This document shows positions 6,780-13,808 of a DNA stretch of 15,309 nt, one piece after another. The notes below the pieces were generated by a model. That model was not told the origin of the DNA. It was given only the letters and a program-made list of their open reading frames with translations, and searched no databases. Position 1 is the first letter of the stretch, and every line of letters begins with the position of its first letter. A program made the position numbers and the translations under genes. Source of the DNA: JAVRLB01 sp049965455. Its GTDB lineage: Archaea; Thermoplasmatota; Thermoplasmata; Thermoplasmatales; ARK-15. The stretch is taken from the NCBI GenBank assembly GCA_049965455.1, contig JBMFWH010000030.1, positions 1 to 15,309 of the forward strand, given 5' to 3'.

Positions 6780-7699
6780 ACATTAAAATCAGAGAACTGG
6801 CGGGCGGAATACTTAATATGGATACGGTCAAGATCTCGAAGGGAATATCACTGGTAGAAAATGCTTTTGCGAAAGAAGAGGCAAAAGAGTTAATAAAGCA
6901 GATATATCCTCACACGGGGTCTGCACATTTGATAGGAATAACAGGGCCGCCAGGATGCGGAAAAAGCACACTTATAGGAGCTCTGGGCGAGCAGATATCA
7001 AAGGTTGGGTACAAGGTCGCAATACTGGCAATTGATGCGTCAAGTCCCTACTCCGGTGGTTCGATACTCGGGAACAGGATAAGGATGCAGGAATCACTGG
7101 ACCGGTATGGAATATATATGCGCAGCATGGCGTCAAGGGGCATGCGTGGCGGATTAACGAGGTCCATATGGGATGCGACGAAGATACTTGATGCTGCAGG
7201 ATTTGATTACATAATCATCGAAACTGTAGGTGCCGGACAGAGCGATTTTGAGATCATGAACCTGGCAGACACTACGGTGGTGGTATTGGCGCCAGGGCTT
7301 GGTGACGAAATACAGGCGATCAAGGCAGGGCTGATGGAGATAGGCGATATTTTTGTAATAAACAAGGCGGAGCTGGAAGGGGCAATGATAGCGATAAAAG
7401 ACATACAGAACTCGTTGATCTTGCTTCCTCAGAAAGGCTGGAAAAAAGTGGTGCTGCCGACGGTTGCAAGGCAGAAAGAGGGTATTGAAGACCTGTTCAT
7501 GGAGATCGAAAAGCACAAAAAATTTGCAGTATCAGATTCTGACAAGGTCGAGCGAGAGCTGAACTTTGCAATAGAAGAGATGATCCGGGAAAAGGTGGAA
7601 CGGGTAGTTGAAAGCAAGGATCTGAACCCGTACCTGAATGAGCTAATATCCAAAAAATCCGATCCTTACACGATTGCCAAAAAAGTGGTTGATGGGTAG
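6776..7699 (+). CDS. meaB: MeaB/ArgK-type GTPase chaperone of the B12 mutase
   Basis: A 307-residue G3E-type P-loop GTPase that loads and protects adenosylcobalamin in its partner mutase. Visible are the Walker A loop GPPGCGKST (57-65), DASSPYSGGSILGNRIRM (87-104), the switch/Mg site ETVGAGQSD (149-157), and NKAEL (196-200) for guanine recognition. The C-terminal helices (about 255-305) match the MeaB dimerisation arm. The start is TTG at 6776, overlapping the TGA of the B12-subunit gene. An ATG at 6818 is possible, but the first 14 residues (IRELAGGILN...) align with the N-terminal helix usual in the family, so the TTG is preferred. In bacterial IcmF a B12 domain, a MeaB-like GTPase and the mutase are fused; here the same three parts are separate overlapping genes. 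The stop abuts the stop of the convergent dehydrogenase gene. Confidence 0.9.
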   Translation: MNIKIRELAGGILNMDTVKISKGISLVENAFAKEEAKELIKQIYPHTGSAHLIGITGPPGCGKSTLIGALGEQISKVGYKVAILAIDASSPYSGGSILGNRIRMQESLDRYGIYMRSMASRGMRGGLTRSIWDATKILDAAGFDYIIIETVGAGQSDFEIMNLADTTVVVLAPGLGDEIQAIKAGLMEIGDIFVINKAELEGAMIAIKDIQNSLILLPQKGWKKVVLPTVARQKEGIEDLFMEIEKHKKFAVSDSDKVERELNFAIEEMIREKVERVVESKDLNPYLNELISKKSDPYTIAKKVVDG

Positions 7700-8839
7700 C
7701 TATTTCAGAAGCTCCCTAGCAATTACCAGTTTCTGTATCTCGCTGGTGCCTTCGTAGATCTCTGTCACTTTTGCGTCCCTGTAATACCTTTCTATGTCAA
7801 AATCTTCAATGTACCCGTACCCGCCATAGATCTGCACTGCCAGCCTGCTTGCTTCCACAGCCACCGAGCTCGCATAATATTTTGCCATGCTTGCCTCTTT
7901 CCGCACGTCTTTTTTCTGGTCATATAACTCTGCGGCCCTGTAAACCAGAAGCTTTGCTGCTTCAATCTTTGTTGCAATCTCAGCAATGTCAAACTGTATA
8001 GCTTCCATTTCAGAGAGGTGCTTTTCAAAAGCCTGGCGCTCCATCGAATATGAAATCATCTTTTCCAGCATCGCTTCCGCAATGCCGAGCGCCTGTGACC
8101 CGATGCCTATTCTGCCCATGTTCAGTGCTGCCATAGCAATCTTGAACCCGTCACCCTCTTTTCCCAGTATCTGGGATCTGTGCACTTTCACGTTGTTCAT
8201 CGTTATCTCGTTTGTATATGAGCCTCTGATGCCCATCTTTTCAAAGTCCGGACCTACCTCTATGTTTTCACTGTTTCTCTCAACCAGAAAGGCGGTGATG
8301 CCGTCTGATCTTCTCGCGCCAGTGTTGGTTCTTGCAAACGTGACAAACAGGTCCGCGATGCCGGCATTGGTTATGAACGTTTTTGTGCCGGAAATATAGT
8401 AATAGTCTCCATCCCTGGTTGCCCGCGATTGCATTCCTGCCACGTCAGAACCTGCAGCAGGTTCGGTCAGTGCGTACGCGCCTATCATCTCTCCTGTCGA
8501 TAGCAGTGGAAGGTACTTTCTTTTCTGCTCTTCCGTGCCGTTTACGATTATCGGGTATTCAACCAGCCCGTCGTGAACATCCATTATCACGCATATTGAG
8601 GGCGAGGCCTTGCTGATCTCTTCCAGTATGATAGCGTAACTGAGTATGTCCAGGCCTGAACCACCATACTGTTGCGGTACGGTCACACCCATAAACCCTT
8701 GCTCTCCCAACTTCTTCAAAAACTCTTTCGAGGCTCGCTCTTTCTCTATTTTTTTTATGTTTGGAACTATGTTCTTCTGTACGAACTCTTTAGTCATATT
8801 TCTGATCAACTGATAATCTATTTCCAAAATTTTCACCAT
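7700..8839 (-). CDS. Acyl-CoA dehydrogenase, short/medium-chain type
   Basis: A full-length 379-residue FAD-dependent acyl-CoA dehydrogenase that forms the 2,3-double bond of acyl-CoA and passes electrons to an electron-transfer flavoprotein. Three domains are visible: N-terminal helices to about 118, a middle beta domain with ALTEPAAGSD (123-132) and FITNAG (155-160), and C-terminal helices with MERQAFEKHL. The catalytic base is Glu363 in IYEGTSEIQ, the placement found in short- and medium-chain enzymes and unlike isovaleryl-CoA dehydrogenase. Butyryl-CoA or isobutyryl-CoA are plausible substrates given the mutase next door. It is transcribed toward meaB and the two stop codons touch. A box AAAATAAAAT centred about 26 bases before its ATG suggests its own leaderless transcript. 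Confidence 0.92.
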   Translation of the reverse strand: MVKILEIDYQLIRNMTKEFVQKNIVPNIKKIEKERASKEFLKKLGEQGFMGVTVPQQYGGSGLDILSYAIILEEISKASPSICVIMDVHDGLVEYPIIVNGTEEQKRKYLPLLSTGEMIGAYALTEPAAGSDVAGMQSRATRDGDYYYISGTKTFITNAGIADLFVTFARTNTGARRSDGITAFLVERNSENIEVGPDFEKMGIRGSYTNEITMNNVKVHRSQILGKEGDGFKIAMAALNMGRIGIGSQALGIAEAMLEKMISYSMERQAFEKHLSEMEAIQFDIAEIATKIEAAKLLVYRAAELYDQKKDVRKEASMAKYYASSVAVEASRLAVQIYGGYGYIEDFDIERYYRDAKVTEIYEGTSEIQKLVIARELLK

Positions 8840-8860
8840 TTAGCATATATTTATTACAAT

Positions 8861-8870
8861 ATTTTATTTT
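8861..8870 (-). promoter_or_regulatory. Probable TATA box of the acyl-CoA dehydrogenase gene
   Basis: Read on the minus strand this is AAAATAAAAT, centred about 26 bases before the ATG at 8839. The surrounding DNA is so A/T-rich that other boxes cannot be excluded. Confidence 0.4.
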
Positions 8871-8888
8871 TTTCATTTTTTAAAAAAC

Positions 8889-8921
8889 ATTTTTTAATAT
8901 GTCCGCATAATATTAAAAAAT
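8889..8921. repeat. 12-bp perfect inverted repeat, likely terminator of the regulator-dehydrogenase unit
   Basis: ATTTTTTAATAT (8889-8900) is mirrored by ATATTAAAAAAT (8910-8921) around a 9-base spacer. It lies just after the stop of the 2-hydroxyacid dehydrogenase gene and upstream of the acyl-CoA dehydrogenase promoter. On the minus strand the transcript would give a hairpin with U-runs, which fits termination; an operator role for the acyl-CoA dehydrogenase is the alternative. A TTTTTTAAAAAA palindrome (8876-8887) sits right beside it. Confidence 0.5.
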
Positions 8922-8932
8922 TGTCAGGGCAT

Positions 8933-9871
8933 CTAGATGTAATCTCTCACATCAACGACATTTTCTATAGAACCGTTCAGGAATCTGAAGATGCTCTCTA
9001 TTCCGTTCTCGATCATCCGGTCAAGATACCCTTCATAGATTCCAGAAACATGAGGCGTCATGATCACGTTTTCAAGATTCTCGAACGGGTAATCCTGCTT
9101 GAATGTTTCATTCTGTGGATAGTGCCACCAAACATCCAGGCAGGCCGTGAATTCCATGTGTTCACTCAAGAACTCGAAGAGGTCTTTTTCGTTGATTATA
9201 TTTCCTCTGGCAATGTTTACCAGTATCGCATTATGCTTCATCAGGTTCAATTTGTCTATGTATATGATGTTTTTAGTATACTTGTTTAAAGGCAGCGATA
9301 TCACCACAATGTCTGAGCTTTTCAATATATAATCCAAGTCTTCAAACGTGCCACTGAAATCCAGTTCTGGATCTTTATGCCTCGATATTCCAAAGACTTG
9401 CATGTTAAATGCCCTAGCTAGCTTTGCAATCTCTTTTCCTATGCTCCCATATCCTAATATTCCAATAACTTTTCCTCTCAGGCTTATAGCGGGCTTAAGC
9501 TGCTCAAATTTGCCAGTGCGCATGCTTGAATTATGGAACGTGATGTTTCTGGTTTTTGCAAGAATCAGCGCAAAAACATGCTCTGCGATCACATCAGACA
9601 AGGCGCCAGAGTTCTTTAAAACAATCTTGCCAGATATCTGAGAAAATGGGATGTTGTCCACGCCCGCGAGCAAAGACTGAATGATCTTCAGGTTTTTCAT
9701 CTTATTGATGTTAATATTTTCCAATTCTACGTGCCAGCGGTACACATATATTATGTCGATACTGTCCAGAACATCTTGGTTTATAATATCTTCTATAAAA
9801 TATACATCTCCTAGCTCTTTCAACCTTTCAAATTTCTCGTGCGGAGCTGGAAAAGTAACTAAAATGTTCAT
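8933..9871 (-). CDS. D-2-hydroxyacid dehydrogenase family protein, probably NADP(H)-linked
   Basis: A 312-residue member of the D-isomer-specific 2-hydroxyacid dehydrogenase family, which interconverts 2-oxoacids and D-2-hydroxyacids. The Rossmann motif GILGYGSIG is at 137-145. The second strand ends SRHK (163-166) rather than in an acidic residue, which suggests NADP(H). The substrate-binding arginine (Arg222 in NIARGNI) and catalytic histidine (His274 in TPHVSG) are present. The usual Glu, in the position of DVFxxEP, is missing: the sequence is DVWWHYP (246-252), with Tyr251 in its place. Either another residue serves or the chemistry differs; the W-W-x-Y-P form may be a subfamily trait. 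Its ATG overlaps the TAA of the upstream regulator gene by one base (TAATG), so it is translationally coupled. Substrate unknown. Confidence 0.85.
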   Translation of the reverse strand: MNILVTFPAPHEKFERLKELGDVYFIEDIINQDVLDSIDIIYVYRWHVELENININKMKNLKIIQSLLAGVDNIPFSQISGKIVLKNSGALSDVIAEHVFALILAKTRNITFHNSSMRTGKFEQLKPAISLRGKVIGILGYGSIGKEIAKLARAFNMQVFGISRHKDPELDFSGTFEDLDYILKSSDIVVISLPLNKYTKNIIYIDKLNLMKHNAILVNIARGNIINEKDLFEFLSEHMEFTACLDVWWHYPQNETFKQDYPFENLENVIMTPHVSGIYEGYLDRMIENGIESIFRFLNGSIENVVDVRDYI

Positions 9872-10731
9872 TATTTCATCTCCATGATAGAAATGACCTT
9901 TTTTGCAACCTCGATTGGATCCTTGCCAAATATGTAGGTTGCAGGCTCTATTCCGAACATTCCGGGGTCTACGAGAACCTCATAATCATTCTCACTCGCA
10001 TATTTTGAAAGGTCTTTTACCTTGCTCCGGTCCACTATTTCTATCTTATACTTCTGCTTTTTTAATCTTTTCATGATCTCCGGGTCAAATTTAATGTTCA
10101 TCACTGCCCTATAGCCGGTCTGCCTGGCTATACTCAATAACAGCTCTGAAAGATGTTTGCTTGACCCGTATTCTGGTTCTTCCCATGACCTGATCTTGCC
10201 ATTTATTACCGTGATCCTTCCCGGGATCGCTGCAACATCGCTTTTGGTAGAGGCATCTCTCGTGGCGTACGCAAGGTTCATTCTTACCTCGGGCGTTATC
10301 AATGACACATCCTTATCAGACAACAGATGTATCGCTTTCTTCAAGAGTTCTATATTCTCTTTCTTTTCGCCCAGTAAGGCAACGTTTCTGAACTTGAAAC
10401 AGTGATTGCACGTGTTGATGTAGTGAATGTTGCAGAATTTTCCTGATTCTCTAAGTCCCATGCAAAAATCACAGAAATAATCTACGGTTTCTGATTCAGA
10501 GTAGTTGTTCACGATCCGATCTACCATGTTCTCTGAAAAGGCATTCAATTCATTAAAAAGATAAGCTTTGTCAAGCTCCTCTTTCAGGTACTTGTTTACC
10601 ATTGGCTGTGTTACATGCAATATCTCTGAAATCTGGGTCTGAGAGTATCCTTTATCTACAAGGCTCTTTGAAACCCGTTTCCTTACCTCTGGAATAAGCT
10701 TTTCATTTATTTTGATACACGGAGGATACAT
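9871..10731 (-). CDS. thiR: ThiR-like regulator: HTH plus ThiN domain
   Basis: A 286-residue protein with an N-terminal helix-turn-helix at about 15-50 (GYSQTQISEILHVTQPMVNKYL) and a C-terminal ThiN (thiamine-phosphate synthase-like) domain at about 120-283, recognised from NLAYATRDA and VAAIPGRITVINGKI. This architecture is that of archaeal ThiR repressors, in which a degenerate ThiN domain senses thiamine phosphates. Between the two domains is a cysteine cluster, Cys87, 90, 100, 108 and 111 (CxxC-x9-C-x7-CxxC), which could bind zinc or an iron-sulfur cluster. It is the first gene of a two-gene unit with the hydroxyacid dehydrogenase. A 14-bp perfect tandem repeat covers its promoter and may be an autoregulatory site. 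Function as a thiamine regulator is inferred from family; no thiamine gene is in view. Confidence 0.82.
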   Translation of the reverse strand: MYPPCIKINEKLIPEVRKRVSKSLVDKGYSQTQISEILHVTQPMVNKYLKEELDKAYLFNELNAFSENMVDRIVNNYSESETVDYFCDFCMGLRESGKFCNIHYINTCNHCFKFRNVALLGEKKENIELLKKAIHLLSDKDVSLITPEVRMNLAYATRDASTKSDVAAIPGRITVINGKIRSWEEPEYGSSKHLSELLLSIARQTGYRAVMNIKFDPEIMKRLKKQKYKIEIVDRSKVKDLSKYASENDYEVLVDPGMFGIEPATYIFGKDPIEVAKKVISIMEMK

Positions 10732-10746
10732 ATAATTGAGTTATAG

Positions 10747-10774
10747 AATTTTGTTATTTTAATTTTGTTATTTT
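10747..10774. repeat. Perfect 14-bp tandem repeat in the thiR-like promoter
   Basis: AATTTTGTTATTTT occurs twice head to tail, at 10747-10760 and 10761-10774. The copies lie 16-43 bases before the regulator's ATG (10731) and run into the last codons of elp3, whose TAA is at 10768-10770. The position overlaps the expected TATA site (about 10755-10764), so a protein bound here would block transcription. It could be an operator or simply a local duplication. Confidence 0.6.
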
Positions 10775-12354
10775 AAGAGCTTGCGCATAAAAGGACCATA
10801 TAATTCATAACCCAGTTTTCGATAATAGTTTCTTGCTCCCACACCGCTGTTTACCAGCAGATATTTAAAGCCCCACTCTGCCGTGACCTGTTCGGCACGG
10901 CTCATAAGCGCTTTTCCATATCCCTGATGCTGGTAACCAAAACTAAAATCAGAGTTCAAAGGCACCTCAGGACCCACAACTTTTAGTTCTCTCACTATGG
11001 CACTGTCAGCTAGCTCAAGCCTGTGCGCTTTTGCAGAAGGCTTTCTCAACCTCAAATACCCTATTAGAGCATCGTTGTTCGTGTCTTCAATGCTTATAAA
11101 ATTTTCAATGCCACCAGATGCAGTGTACTGCTCTTCCTTTAATTCTATAAGCTGGTCTTTCGTGATCTCGTTCTCTCGAATCTTGTAACCGATTTCCCTG
11201 CATCTTATGCAATTGCACTTTTCTCCGCGCCTTTTCATTGTCTCTTGTATCAATGCCCTTATGTCACTTCTTGTTACTCCGGCTTCTATCAGCTGCACCG
11301 GTATGTCCCTCTGTATCCTCTGTATCCTGACCCATCTGGGTATTATCTTCATGACCCTGATCATGAGCTCTACTACATCGTCATTGTAGTACGGTTCATA
11401 TTCTTTGTTTTTCCATAACTCGTATAATACTGTGTTTTTGATCACTAATGTTGGATATATTTTCAGCATGTCAGGCTTATATGAATCATTTTCAAAAACG
11501 GTCCTGAATGATTCAAGATCGCGGTCAGGATTCATGCCTGGCAACCCGGGCATCATGTGATACGCGACTTTGAGCCCCGCATCTTTTGAAAGCTGCGTGG
11601 AGTCTATGATTTCAGTCTGGCCATGCCCGCGGTTTACGTATTTTAAAACATCGTCAAATACTGTTTGCACTCCTAATTCTACTCTCGTCACGCCGAACTT
11701 TAATGACTCGTCTATCTGTGGAATATTGAACCAGTCAGGCCTGGTTTCTACAGTTAACCCAATCGCGCGATGCTCTGCACTCTCGTTTCTCTCTATTGCT
11801 TCCTCTAAAGATCCAGATTCCATGCCGTTTAAAGCATCGTAGATCCCTTTTACAAAATATTCTTGATATGTAGTAGGCCTGGCGGTGAATGTGCCACCCA
11901 TCACAATTACATCGATCTTTGAGGTTGAATGCCCTATGTTCTCAAGCTGCCGCATTCGCATCATTGTCTGCCGGTACGGATCATAATTGTTCTGTATCGC
12001 TCTTAACGCTGCTGGCTCTTTTCCTGTATATGATTGCGCAGTGTCAAATTCCACTCCTCCAGGGCAATATATGCACTTTCCATGCGGGCAAGAACTCGGA
12101 GAGCTCATGGCGGCGATGATCGCAACACCAGATAACGTGCGTGTTGGCTTTTTCTTTAAAAATGGATAGAACCTCTCCCTCTTATCTTCAGAAATAAGTG
12201 CTATTATATCACTGTTTTTTGGCAGGTTAGTCTTGAACTCTTTAGATAGCTTCATCTTATATTTCTCTAAGTCTTCGTAATTTTTTATCTCACCGCTCGA
12301 AATATGCTCTAAAATATTATCTATCAGGTTCAATATTTTGTTACATTTTAACAT
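10768..12354 (-). CDS. elp3: Elp3, tRNA U34 carboxymethyl-forming radical SAM acetyltransferase
   Basis: A 528-residue protein with the full archaeal Elp3 layout: a short N-terminal helical region, a radical SAM domain at about 75-370, a zinc-binding loop, and a C-terminal GNAT acetyltransferase domain at about 410-528. The cluster ligands are in CPHGKCIYC (Cys89, 94, 97; the CxxxxCxxC spacing typical of Elp3). Zinc ligands are probably Cys380, 382 and 385. The acetyl-CoA loop is HQGYGKAL (476-483), followed by NYYRKLGYE. It makes the carboxymethyl group on wobble uridine of tRNA; archaeal Elp3 acts without the other Elongator subunits. It is divergent from the permease gene with about 78 bases between starts. 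Its stop lies 36 bases from the regulator's start on the same strand and inside a tandem repeat. Confidence 0.95.
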   Translation of the reverse strand: MLKCNKILNLIDNILEHISSGEIKNYEDLEKYKMKLSKEFKTNLPKNSDIIALISEDKRERFYPFLKKKPTRTLSGVAIIAAMSSPSSCPHGKCIYCPGGVEFDTAQSYTGKEPAALRAIQNNYDPYRQTMMRMRQLENIGHSTSKIDVIVMGGTFTARPTTYQEYFVKGIYDALNGMESGSLEEAIERNESAEHRAIGLTVETRPDWFNIPQIDESLKFGVTRVELGVQTVFDDVLKYVNRGHGQTEIIDSTQLSKDAGLKVAYHMMPGLPGMNPDRDLESFRTVFENDSYKPDMLKIYPTLVIKNTVLYELWKNKEYEPYYNDDVVELMIRVMKIIPRWVRIQRIQRDIPVQLIEAGVTRSDIRALIQETMKRRGEKCNCIRCREIGYKIRENEITKDQLIELKEEQYTASGGIENFISIEDTNNDALIGYLRLRKPSAKAHRLELADSAIVRELKVVGPEVPLNSDFSFGYQHQGYGKALMSRAEQVTAEWGFKYLLVNSGVGARNYYRKLGYELYGPFMRKLLK

Positions 12355-12377
12355 CTTTAATAAATGTTTCTATGCAA

Positions 12378-12389
12378 TTTAATTTTAAA
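12378..12389 (-). promoter_or_regulatory. Probable TATA region of elp3
   Basis: Read on the minus strand this is TTTAAAATTAAA, centred about 29 bases before the elp3 ATG at 12354, which suits a leaderless transcript. A minus-strand TTTAAATA at 12390-12397 is an alternative that would leave a leader of about 12 bases. Confidence 0.4.
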
Positions 12390-12403
12390 TATTTAAAGTA
12401 AAT

Positions 12404-12411
12404 TTTAAATA
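12404..12411 (+). promoter_or_regulatory. TATA box of the APC permease gene
   Basis: TTTAAATA is centred about 25 bases before the ATG at 12433. It is part of the second copy of a direct repeat AATTTTAAATAT (12381-12392 and 12401-12412) whose copies start exactly 20 bases apart. Confidence 0.55.
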
Positions 12412-12432
12412 TGGAATCAATCATGCACAAAT

Positions 12433-13755
12433 ATGGACAGAACCGTAAACATTGGTGGAGCCATAATGCAGTCTTTCACATCTATAGGACCAATGTTAAA
12501 TTTTGTGGCACTGTTCTCTGTGATCATTGTCTTTTCGGGCGTGGACCTACCTATTGTTGTTTTGATTTCGTTTCTTATATCCTATGCTACAATCTATACT
12601 TCCTATAAATTCTCTAAAAAGTACTCAACAAACGGAGGCTATTTCTCGTATGTGGGAAAAGCGTTGGGGAAACGGCCAGGACTGTTTGTAACATTGTTCT
12701 ATATCCTTTACGGGCTGTTAATATTGCCAGATATCGCTATTTTCGTGGCTAATTTTTCTGCTACTGCACTATCAATGTCCGGATATAATGTTTATTTTTG
12801 GAGACCTCTGATCATGGTTATATTCATAGCTATTGTTGTCCTGCTAGTTTCAAAAGGCATTAAAATATCAATCAGGTATATTTTAATTGGCGGGATACTG
12901 GAACTGTTATTTATTTTTGCGATCAGCATGATGTTCATATTTTACAGGCCTGTTATACCTCCACTTTTTAACGCCTTTAACATTAGCGGGTTCTGGAACG
13001 GTACAGTGTACGGAATCCTTATTTTTGCAGGAAGCGGGTCTGCCATATTTATCTCTGAAAATACCGTGGAATCCAAGAAGAATATACCCAGGTCTTTGAT
13101 AATATCTTATACTCTTTCGGGGCTGGTGATGGTAATTGCATCATTTTCCATGATCATTTTCCTCGGCGCGAATAATATAAGCGCATACAGCTCTAATCCT
13201 TATATTATTGTTACATATATCTATCAGAGATTTGGAATCGGTATATTCTCTCTGTTCCTGTTTTTCACGCTTTTGAGCTCTTTAAACATGGCAGTATCAT
13301 ATTTAAACGCTTTTAGCAGCGCGTACATGAAGATCAAGGATGAAAATATTATTCCTCTCTTTAACAATCCTATATTAAACAATAAATCTAAATTTCTGGC
13401 GCTGATTTGGGTGTTTTCGGTTATTTCTTCAATGCTTGCATCTTATCTGCTCGGTTATTTCTATGGGTTTGTCATTCTGGCAACAATGGTCAGCCTGAGC
13501 TATATTATCGTGCATGTGTTCACCAACCTCTCCTTATTTTACATAAAAACTGAGTTTTATAATGGACTGTTATATATTCTACCTGTCTTGTCCACAATAT
13601 TTCTCTCGATTTCGTTCTATTATTCTTTCAATGATTTTTCAGAACCGATGGTCTACTCAGATTATATATTAATACTTTGGGCTGTGATATCTCTGAGTGG
13701 CGTCACGCTACTTAGAAAATACAGGGCGGATTATTATCAAAAACTTGAATTTTGA
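12433..13755 (+). CDS. APC-superfamily amino-acid permease
   Basis: A 440-residue membrane protein of about 12 helices, close to the usual size for amino acid-polyamine-organocation carriers. Family signs are the helix 1 segment SIGPMLNF (17-24) where the substrate backbone binds, NGGYFSYVGKALGK (67-80) at the helix 2-3 loop, and the conserved stretch from GSGSAIF (200-206) to SENTVESKKNIPRSLI (208-223) around helix 6-7. It probably takes up an amino acid by proton symport; which one is not readable. The start is fixed by the TATA spacing and the lack of another in-frame ATG nearby; there is no Shine-Dalgarno site. It is divergent from elp3 and followed, 53 bases after its stop, by an MFS gene on the same strand. 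Confidence 0.88.
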   Translation: MDRTVNIGGAIMQSFTSIGPMLNFVALFSVIIVFSGVDLPIVVLISFLISYATIYTSYKFSKKYSTNGGYFSYVGKALGKRPGLFVTLFYILYGLLILPDIAIFVANFSATALSMSGYNVYFWRPLIMVIFIAIVVLLVSKGIKISIRYILIGGILELLFIFAISMMFIFYRPVIPPLFNAFNISGFWNGTVYGILIFAGSGSAIFISENTVESKKNIPRSLIISYTLSGLVMVIASFSMIIFLGANNISAYSSNPYIIVTYIYQRFGIGIFSLFLFFTLLSSLNMAVSYLNAFSSAYMKIKDENIIPLFNNPILNNKSKFLALIWVFSVISSMLASYLLGYFYGFVILATMVSLSYIIVHVFTNLSLFYIKTEFYNGLLYILPVLSTIFLSISFYYSFNDFSEPMVYSDYILILWAVISLSGVTLLRKYRADYYQKLEF

Positions 13756-13808
13756 TTGTTTTATAAATAAATTTATTATGTTCCTCCATATATTTCACCG
13801 CATAAAAC

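Noticed and set aside
4640..7699. Plain methylmalonyl-CoA mutase operon
   Set aside because: The two residues that bind the methylmalonyl carboxylate are Phe and Gln here, as in isobutyryl-CoA mutase.
7700..8839. Isovaleryl-CoA dehydrogenase for leucine breakdown
   Set aside because: The catalytic Glu is in the C-terminal IYEGT motif, whereas isovaleryl-CoA dehydrogenase uses a Glu from an earlier helix and lacks it here.
9871..10731. Thiamine-phosphate synthase (ThiN enzyme)
   Set aside because: The protein has an N-terminal HTH and no ThiD kinase domain, the layout of the ThiR regulator. Catalysis cannot be fully excluded from sequence.
10747..10774. CRISPR-like repeat
   Set aside because: Only two adjacent 14-bp A/T-rich copies without spacers.
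12411..12608. Short frame starting at ATG 12411 ahead of the permease
   Set aside because: It overlaps the permease in another frame, its ATG sits on the TATA box, and it has no recognisable features.
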